18,819 nucleotides of DNA from the NCBI GenBank assembly GCA_035499575.1, contig DATJYN010000005.1, positions 1 through 18,819 on the forward strand, written 5' to 3'. Shown here one piece after another: positions 13,867-18,819 of the stretch (position 1 is the first letter of the stretch; each line of letters opens with the position of its first letter). The translations under genes were made by a program, and so were the position numbers. The notes under the pieces were generated by a model that was not told the DNA's origin, did no database searches, and saw only the letters and a program-made list of their open reading frames with translations. This stretch comes from RBG-16-66-20 sp035499575. Its GTDB lineage: Bacteria > Pseudomonadota > Gammaproteobacteria > Burkholderiales > SG8-39.

Positions 13867-13982
13867 TATAAGACCTTCCCCTCTGTGGAAGATTCACTAG
13901 ACACTGGGGGTAGTTGTTGTTAGCATCTAACGCGATTTCTACGTATCGCGTCTAACCGACCGATGCGAAAAGGAAAAAGGGG
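13867..13982. promoter_or_regulatory. Divergent ponA/pilM promoter region with an operator-like repeat
   Basis: This 116-bp gap must serve both ponA and pilMNOPQ. ACGCGAT (13930-13936) and ATCGCGT (13945-13951) form a perfect 7-bp inverted repeat around TTCTACGT. TCTAAC is repeated in direct orientation at 13926-13931 and 13951-13956, flanking the same site. On the plus strand TTGTTA (13917-13922) stands 17 bases before TACGTA (13940-13945), a poor but possible promoter that would overlap the inverted repeat. AAGGA with GGGG just before 13983 supplies ribosome binding for pilM. On the minus strand a perfect TATAAT (13870-13865) overlaps the ponA start codon and is probably not its promoter. 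Confidence 0.4.
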
Positions 13983-15059
13983 ATGAACCTCGACTTTTTC
14001 AAGCCGAAGGCTCCGCCGTTGTTCGGGCTGGATATCAGCTCGTCTTCGGTCAAGATGCTCGAGATTGTGGACGCCGGCAAAGGCGGCTACCGGGTGGAGC
14101 GCTATGTCATCGAGCCACTGCCGAAGGACGCGGTCGTCGACGGCAACATCAACATCCTCGAAGCGGTTGCCGATGCGGTGGCGCGTGGCTATAAGCGCTT
14201 GGCGACGCGTACCAAGCACGTGGCGATGGCGGTGCCCTCGGGGGCGGTGATTACCAAGAAGATCATCGTCGCGGCGGGCCTGCGCGAAGAAGAACTCGAG
14301 TCCCAGGTCGAGAGCGAGGCGAACCAGTACATTCCTTTCGCGCTCGAGGAGGTGAACCTCGACTTCCAGGTGGTCGGCCCCTCGCCGACAAATCCGGAAG
14401 AGCAGGAAGTCCTGATCGCGGCGACGCGCAAGGAGAAGGTTTCCGACCGCTTCGCGGTGGCGGAGAACGCCGGGCTCAGGCCGCTGGTCATGGACGTCGA
14501 GTCCTTCGCGCAGATGTCGGCGCTCGAGCTGGTGGTGAAGCAGCTTCCCGGCGGCGGCAAGGACCAGAACGTCGCGGTGGTCGACGTCGGCGCCAACGTG
14601 ATGCAAGTGAGCGTGGTGCGCAATGAGCAGTCGGTTTACACGCGCGAGCAGGCCTTCGGCGGCAATCAGCTCTCTGCGGACATCGTGGCGCGCTACGGCA
14701 TGAGCCCCGAGGAGGCGGAGAACGCCAAGCGCAGCGGCGGCCTGCCCGACGATTACGAAACCGAGGTGCTGCGACCCTTCATGGAGAATCTGTCCCAGGA
14801 GGTGCAGCGCGCGCTGCAGTTCTTCTTCACGTCCACCTCGTACAACACGGTCGACCATATCCTGCTCGCGGGGGGATCGGCGGTGATCCCGGGGCTGGAT
14901 GAAGTCGTCAATACGCGCACCCAGGTCCCGACCATGGTGGCGAATCCGTTCGGCGCGATGCAGGCTTCGCCGCGTATCCAGCTCAAGCGATTGATGCAGG
15001 ACGCGCCGTCGCTGATCGTCGCGTGCGGGCTGGCGATGCGCAGGTTCGATCCGGTATGA
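13983..15059 (+). CDS. pilM: Type IV pilus inner-membrane assembly ATPase-like protein PilM
   Basis: PilM is a cytoplasmic actin/FtsA-like protein that binds the N-terminus of PilN and links the pilus alignment complex to the cytoplasmic motor. The 358 residues match the family length. FGLDISSSSVKMLEI (14-28) is the first phosphate loop, VAVVDVGANVMQVSVV (about 197-212) the second, and HILLAGGSAVIPGL (292-305) the nucleoside-binding segment. The N-terminal FFKPK start is typical. The ATG at 13983 has a purine-rich AAGGAAAAAGGGG directly upstream. It is the first gene of the pilMNOPQ operon, and its stop overlaps the pilN start (ATGA). Confidence 0.97.
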   Translation: MNLDFFKPKAPPLFGLDISSSSVKMLEIVDAGKGGYRVERYVIEPLPKDAVVDGNINILEAVADAVARGYKRLATRTKHVAMAVPSGAVITKKIIVAAGLREEELESQVESEANQYIPFALEEVNLDFQVVGPSPTNPEEQEVLIAATRKEKVSDRFAVAENAGLRPLVMDVESFAQMSALELVVKQLPGGGKDQNVAVVDVGANVMQVSVVRNEQSVYTREQAFGGNQLSADIVARYGMSPEEAENAKRSGGLPDDYETEVLRPFMENLSQEVQRALQFFFTSTSYNTVDHILLAGGSAVIPGLDEVVNTRTQVPTMVANPFGAMQASPRIQLKRLMQDAPSLIVACGLAMRRFDPV

Positions 15060-15655
15060 GCGTCAGAGTCAACCTGCTGCCGCACCGCGAGGAGCGGCGC
15101 AAGCGCGCCCGAGTTCATTTCGGCGTCCTCGCCGGGATGACCGCGGCGCTCGGCGCCGTCATCGTCGGCGCGGTTTGGCTGTACTACGTGCAGCGCATCG
15201 GCATCCAGGACGACCGCAACCGGTTCCTGAAGAGCGAGATCGCCAAGCTCGACAAGCAGATCAACGAGATCAAGGAAGTCAAAGACAAGATCCAGGCGCT
15301 GCTCGCGCGCAAGCAGGTGATCGAGTCGCTGCAGACCGACCGCGTGCAGACGGTGTATCTGCTGGACGAGCTGGTGCGGCAGATGCCGGACGGCGTCTTC
15401 CTCAAGTCGGTCAAGCAGACCGGCGCCAACATTCATCTTGACGGCTACGCGCAGTCGAACGCGCGCGTGTCGACGCTGATGCGCAATATCGAGTCGTCGA
15501 AATGGCTCTCGAATCCCAAGCTGATTGAAATCAAGGCGGCGAACCTCGGCAAGATGCGGGTCTCGGAATTCGACATGAACCTCGCACTCAAGCCACCTCC
15601 CGGCGAGAAGGCCAGCGACCAGGGCAAGGGCAAGCCCGCGGCGAAGAAGGGCTAG
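15056..15655 (+). CDS. pilN: Type IV pilus alignment protein PilN
   Basis: PilN is a bitopic inner-membrane protein that pairs with PilO in the periplasm and binds PilM through its short cytoplasmic tail. The 199-residue product begins MSVRVNLLPHREERR, which holds the conserved NLLP motif that docks into PilM. One membrane helix spans about 23-44. A periplasmic coiled coil follows (about 53-92, IQDDRNRFLKSEIAKLDKQ onwards), then a ferredoxin-like domain and a Lys-rich tail. The ATG at 15056 overlaps the pilM TGA, which fixes the start and indicates coupled translation; an in-frame start at 15023 would lie inside pilM and lacks the family N-terminus. Confidence 0.96.
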   Translation: MSVRVNLLPHREERRKRARVHFGVLAGMTAALGAVIVGAVWLYYVQRIGIQDDRNRFLKSEIAKLDKQINEIKEVKDKIQALLARKQVIESLQTDRVQTVYLLDELVRQMPDGVFLKSVKQTGANIHLDGYAQSNARVSTLMRNIESSKWLSNPKLIEIKAANLGKMRVSEFDMNLALKPPPGEKASDQGKGKPAAKKG

Positions 15656-15658
15656 GCG

Positions 15659-16300
15659 ATGGCGATTGACTTCAAGCGGATCGCAGAGGATTTCCAGCGC
15701 ACCAACTGGAAGGATCCCGGAACTTGGAGCTTCGCGCCGAAGCTGCTGGTGCTGCTGGTGATCCTAGTGGCCCTTCCCGTGCTGGGTTACTTCCTCGTGT
15801 GGCAGGGCCAGCTCGAGGAGCTCGCGAAAGGCCAGCAGCAAGAAGAGAGCCTCAAGAAGGATTACGTCGCGAAGAAGACTCAGGCGGTCAATCTCGACCT
15901 GCTCAAGCAGCAACTCAGGGAGATCGATACGGAGTTCGGCGCCCTGCTGAAGCAGCTGCCGAACAAGGCGCAGATGGACGCGCTGCTGGTCGACATCAAC
16001 CAGGCAGGGCTGTCGCGCGGCCTGCAGTTCGACCTTTTCAAGCCGGCCCAGGCCGAGTTGCGCAAGGAGTTCTACGCGGAACTGCCGATCCAGATCAGAG
16101 TAGTCGGCGCGTATCACGACCTGGGAGCGTTCGCTGCTGACGTCGGGCAGCTGCCGCGCATCGTGACTCTGAACAACGTGGCGATCGAGGCGAACAAGGA
16201 CGGCAACCTCACCATGGACGTGACCGCGCGTACATTCCGCTACCTCGACGAGGAAGAGATCGCGAGCCAGCGCCGGGCGACGAGGGGACACAAGAAATGA
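15659..16300 (+). CDS. pilO: Type IV pilus alignment protein PilO
   Basis: PilO partners PilN in the inner membrane and connects through PilP to the secretin PilQ. The 213-residue protein has a cytoplasmic tail (1-28), one membrane helix (about 29-47, LLVLLVILVALPVLGYFLV), a coiled coil (about 50-90) and a periplasmic ferredoxin-like domain containing LPNKAQMDALLVDINQAG and the late ELPIQIRVVGAYHDLGAF segment typical of PilO. It starts three bases after the pilN stop, with GAAGG eight bases before its ATG. Its stop overlaps the pilP start by ATGA. Confidence 0.97.
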   Translation: MAIDFKRIAEDFQRTNWKDPGTWSFAPKLLVLLVILVALPVLGYFLVWQGQLEELAKGQQQEESLKKDYVAKKTQAVNLDLLKQQLREIDTEFGALLKQLPNKAQMDALLVDINQAGLSRGLQFDLFKPAQAELRKEFYAELPIQIRVVGAYHDLGAFAADVGQLPRIVTLNNVAIEANKDGNLTMDVTARTFRYLDEEEIASQRRATRGHKK

Positions 16301-16830
16301 CCCGCCGGGTCCTCCTTGCCCTCGCGCTCGTGGGCGCGGCACTCCTCGCCGGCTGCGGCGGCGAAGAGCAAAGCGAGCTGCGCCAGGAACTCGCGGCAAT
16401 GACCAAGGATCTGCGCGGCAAGGTCGAGCCGCTGCCACCGGTGAAGACCTACGAGCCCGTGCCGTACACGGGCGAAAACCTGATCGATCCGTTCGTGCCT
16501 ACGCGCATCGTGGTAGCGCAGGGCACCGGCGCGTCGGCAGGCGGCGGGCTGCGCCCCGACCTCAACCGGCCCAAGGAGCCGCTGGAGGCGTTTCCGCTCG
16601 ACTCCATTCAGATGGTCGGCACCCTGAGCCAGGCGAACACCATGTACGCCCTGGTGAAGGCAGGCCCGAACCTGTTCCGCGTCAAGAAGGGAAACTACAT
16701 GGGCCAGAACTTCGGCGTGATCACGTCGATCGACGAGAGCCAGATCAACCTGAAGGAGCTGGTCCAGGACAGCGGCGGTGATTGGGTAGAGCGCACCACC
16801 GCGCTGCAAATGTCGGAGGGCAAGCAATGA
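16297..16830 (+). CDS. pilP: Type IV pilus lipoprotein PilP
   Basis: PilP is an inner-membrane lipoprotein that bridges the PilN/PilO complex to the periplasmic domains of PilQ. The 177-residue product has a lipoprotein signal ending LLAGC (C20 lipidated). A disordered linker follows that includes YTGENLIDPFVPTR, the family's PilO/PilN-binding region. The folded C-terminal beta domain starts near LEAFPLDSIQMVGTL (95-109) and includes GNYMGQNFGVITSI. The ATG at 16297 overlaps the pilO stop and its own TGA overlaps the pilQ ATG, so translation of the set is coupled. Confidence 0.97.
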   Translation: MTRRVLLALALVGAALLAGCGGEEQSELRQELAAMTKDLRGKVEPLPPVKTYEPVPYTGENLIDPFVPTRIVVAQGTGASAGGGLRPDLNRPKEPLEAFPLDSIQMVGTLSQANTMYALVKAGPNLFRVKKGNYMGQNFGVITSIDESQINLKELVQDSGGDWVERTTALQMSEGKQ

Positions 16831-18819
16831 AGACAATCAACGCATCGCTCAGACTCTGCCTCGCGTTCTGCGCGTGGCTGGCGGCCGCCGGCGTCGCGTT
16901 CGCCCAGGCGAACAGCATCGAGAATTTCGGCGTTACGCAGCAGGGCGGAAACGTCGTGGTGCGGGTGACCACCAAGGAGGCGCTCAAGAGCGTGCCCACG
17001 AACTTCACGGTCGCCAACCCGGCGCGCATCGCGATCGATTTCGCCAACACTTCGAACGGCTTGGGCCGCAGCACGCAGGAGATTGGCCAAGGCGAGCTGC
17101 GCAGCATGAATCTGGTGCAGGGCACGAACCGCACCCGACTGGTGCTGAACCTGCGCCGCTCGGTGGCGCACGATGTAAAGCTTGACGGACGCGACGTGGT
17201 AGTGACGCTCTCCGCGGCGACCGCAACGACGACGCCCTCCGGCCAGCCGTCCAACTTCGCCGAAGGCAAGGCGGATACCATTCACGCCATCCGCGACGTG
17301 GACTTCCGCCGCGGCAGCTCGGGTGAGGGGCGCGTGGTCGTCGACCTGTCCGACAGCACTACCGGGATCGATATCCGGCAGCAGGGACAGAACATCGTGG
17401 TCGAGTTCCTCAAGACCTCGCTGCCCGACAGCCTGCGCCGCCGCCTGGACGTGATCGACTTCGCTACCCCGGTGCAAACGGTCAGCACGTTCCAGCAGGG
17501 CGACAACGTGCGCATGGTGATCGAGGCGAAGGGCCAGTGGGAGCACAACGCGTACCAGTCCGATTCCCAGTTTGTGGTCGAGGTGAAGCCGTCGACGCAG
17601 GATTCCTCGCGTGTCTCGCAGCGAGGCCGCTATACGGGCGAGAAGCTGTCGCTCAACTTCCAGAACGTCGAAGTCCGTGCGGTTCTGAACGTGATCGCCG
17701 ACTTCACCGACCTCAACATCATCACCAGCGATACAGTGGGCGGCAACATCACGCTGCGGCTGAAGGACGTGCCATGGGATCAGGCGCTCGACATCATCCT
17801 GCAGACGCGCGGGCTCGACATGCGCAAGTCGGGCAACGTGATCTGGATCGCGCCGCGCGATGAGCTCGCCACGCGCGAGAAGCTCGCGCTTGAGGCGCAG
17901 TCGCAGATCAACGATCTCGAGCAGACCCGCACCGAGTCGTTCCAGATGAACTACCAGAAGGCCGCGGACGTGCAGAAGCTGCTGTCGGATGCGCACCAGC
18001 GGATCCTGTCCAAGCGCGGCAGCGCGGTGGTCGATGCCCGCACCAATACGCTGTTCGTGCAGGACACCCCGTCGAAGCTGGACGAGGTCCGCAAGCTGAT
18101 TGCCAAGATCGACATCCCGGTGCGCCAGGTGATGATCGAGGCGCGGATCGTAGAAGCGTCGGAGCTCTTCAACCGGAATTTGGGCGCGCGCCTCGGCTTC
18201 AACACCGTCGGCGACAACGGCTCGCGGTTCCCGCTGCAGTTGCCCGGCGGAAGCACGCGCTTCGCGATCGGGGCCTCGCCTGGAAACGTCGATGTGGGAT
18301 CTCTCAACAGCACCCAGGGCCTTACGACGACGGCCACCGACGGACTGAGCGTCAATATGCCGGCAGCGGGCTTGAACTCGTTCACCGCGGGCAGCCTTGC
18401 CTTTACGCTCTTCAACGCGGGCATGACTAAGTTCATCAACTTGGAGATATCCGCGCTCGAAGCCGACGGCAAGGGCAAGACGATCTCCAGCCCGCGCGTG
18501 TTGACCGCGGACCAAGTCGAGGCGGTGGTCGAGCAGGGTACGGAGATTCCGTACCAGCAGGCGACTTCGTCCGGTGCGACGAGCGTGTCGTTTCAGAAGG
18601 CCAACCTGTCCCTCAAGGTGAAGCCGCAGATAACGCCCGACGGCAAGATCATCATGGACCTAGATGTCAACAACGACTCGGCGGGCGCGACTACGCCGGC
18701 CGGCGTTCTGATCAACACCAAGCACGTCAAGACTTCCGCGTTGGTCGAGAATGGCGGCACGGTAGTGATCGGCGGGATCTATAGCCAGGCGGATCGTACC
18801 GACAATACGCGCGTGCCGT
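16827..18819 (+). CDS. pilQ: Type IV pilus secretin PilQ, 3' end cut by the window
   Basis: PilQ forms the outer-membrane channel through which the type IV pilus passes. The frame is open from the ATG at 16827 to the end, giving 664 residues; perhaps a few dozen are missing. A signal peptide covers about 1-26 (cut near AFAQ). Two AMIN domains, which bind peptidoglycan, lie at about 30-125 and 150-255. An STN/N0 domain begins near 268 (YTGEKLSLNFQNVEVRAVL). A secretin N1 domain spans about 370-440 (ESFQMNYQKAADVQKLL). The secretin barrel starts near 445, with VENGGTVVIGGIY at 640-652 and ISSPRVLTAD before it. The AMIN domains sit in the same envelope context as the adjacent PBP1A gene. No frameshift or stop interrupts it. 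Confidence 0.97.
   Translation, partial: MKTINASLRLCLAFCAWLAAAGVAFAQANSIENFGVTQQGGNVVVRVTTKEALKSVPTNFTVANPARIAIDFANTSNGLGRSTQEIGQGELRSMNLVQGTNRTRLVLNLRRSVAHDVKLDGRDVVVTLSAATATTTPSGQPSNFAEGKADTIHAIRDVDFRRGSSGEGRVVVDLSDSTTGIDIRQQGQNIVVEFLKTSLPDSLRRRLDVIDFATPVQTVSTFQQGDNVRMVIEAKGQWEHNAYQSDSQFVVEVKPSTQDSSRVSQRGRYTGEKLSLNFQNVEVRAVLNVIADFTDLNIITSDTVGGNITLRLKDVPWDQALDIILQTRGLDMRKSGNVIWIAPRDELATREKLALEAQSQINDLEQTRTESFQMNYQKAADVQKLLSDAHQRILSKRGSAVVDARTNTLFVQDTPSKLDEVRKLIAKIDIPVRQVMIEARIVEASELFNRNLGARLGFNTVGDNGSRFPLQLPGGSTRFAIGASPGNVDVGSLNSTQGLTTTATDGLSVNMPAAGLNSFTAGSLAFTLFNAGMTKFINLEISALEADGKGKTISSPRVLTADQVEAVVEQGTEIPYQQATSSGATSVSFQKANLSLKVKPQITPDGKIIMDLDVNNDSAGATTPAGVLINTKHVKTSALVENGGTVVIGGIYSQADRTDNTRVP

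Noticed and set aside
16695..18515. A minus-strand open frame of about 606 codons opposite pilQ
   Set aside because: The sense strand is an uninterrupted PilQ with all domains; the reverse frame has biased composition and no start context.
1..18819. Mobile elements, CRISPR arrays, tRNA genes or horizontally acquired islands
   Set aside because: No transposase or integrase motifs, spaced repeats, CCA-ended cloverleaf or visible composition break was found on either strand.

Overview
The window is high-G+C DNA from a proteobacterium. It is most likely a betaproteobacterium, because hemB and engB sit head-to-head with a cytochrome c4 gene, lptM-lysA is divergent from cyaY, and ponA is divergent from pilMNOPQ. 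These placements rest on remembered synteny and protein signatures; no search was run. The window is almost fully coding. The longest stretches without a gene are 666-844 and 13867-13982, and none exceeds 300 bases. I see no RNA genes, insertion sequences, CRISPR arrays, prophage or attachment sites, and base composition looks even throughout.

Layout. (1) 1-1474, minus: hemB (3' end off the window) and engB. (2) 1546-4577, plus: a tight cluster of cytochrome c4, a cytochrome b561-type membrane protein, cytochrome c556/c', an ECF sigma factor and a membrane protein overlapping it by GTGA that is probably its anti-sigma factor. (3) 4585-11127, minus: lptM, lysA, a membrane fusion protein, one RND efflux pump and an NYN-domain protein, spaced by 10 bp, 13 bp, a 4-bp overlap and 14 bp, so probably one transcript. 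(4) 11162-11491, plus: cyaY. (5) 11488-13866, minus: ponA (PBP1A), whose stop codon overlaps that of cyaY. (6) 13983 to the end, plus: pilM, pilN, pilO, pilP and pilQ (3' end off the window), joined mostly by ATGA overlaps.

How the genes work together. Region 2 looks like a respiratory or redox electron-transfer set coupled to its own sigma/anti-sigma pair. The anti-sigma lacks the usual zinc-binding N-terminal motif, and similar GGAA-type elements stand before the c4 and b561 genes, so a self-controlled regulon is possible but unproven. Region 3 links lysine/meso-diaminopimelate metabolism to a tripartite efflux pump without its own outer-membrane channel, and to a putative RNA-acting NYN protein. 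Regions 5 and 6 are cell-envelope modules: peptidoglycan synthesis and the type IV pilus alignment complex plus secretin.

Most genes here are well-known families in largely familiar order. The least explained parts are the cytochrome/sigma/anti-sigma cluster, the NYN protein at the end of the efflux operon, and a few operator-like inverted repeats. I do not see convincing evidence for an entirely new system.
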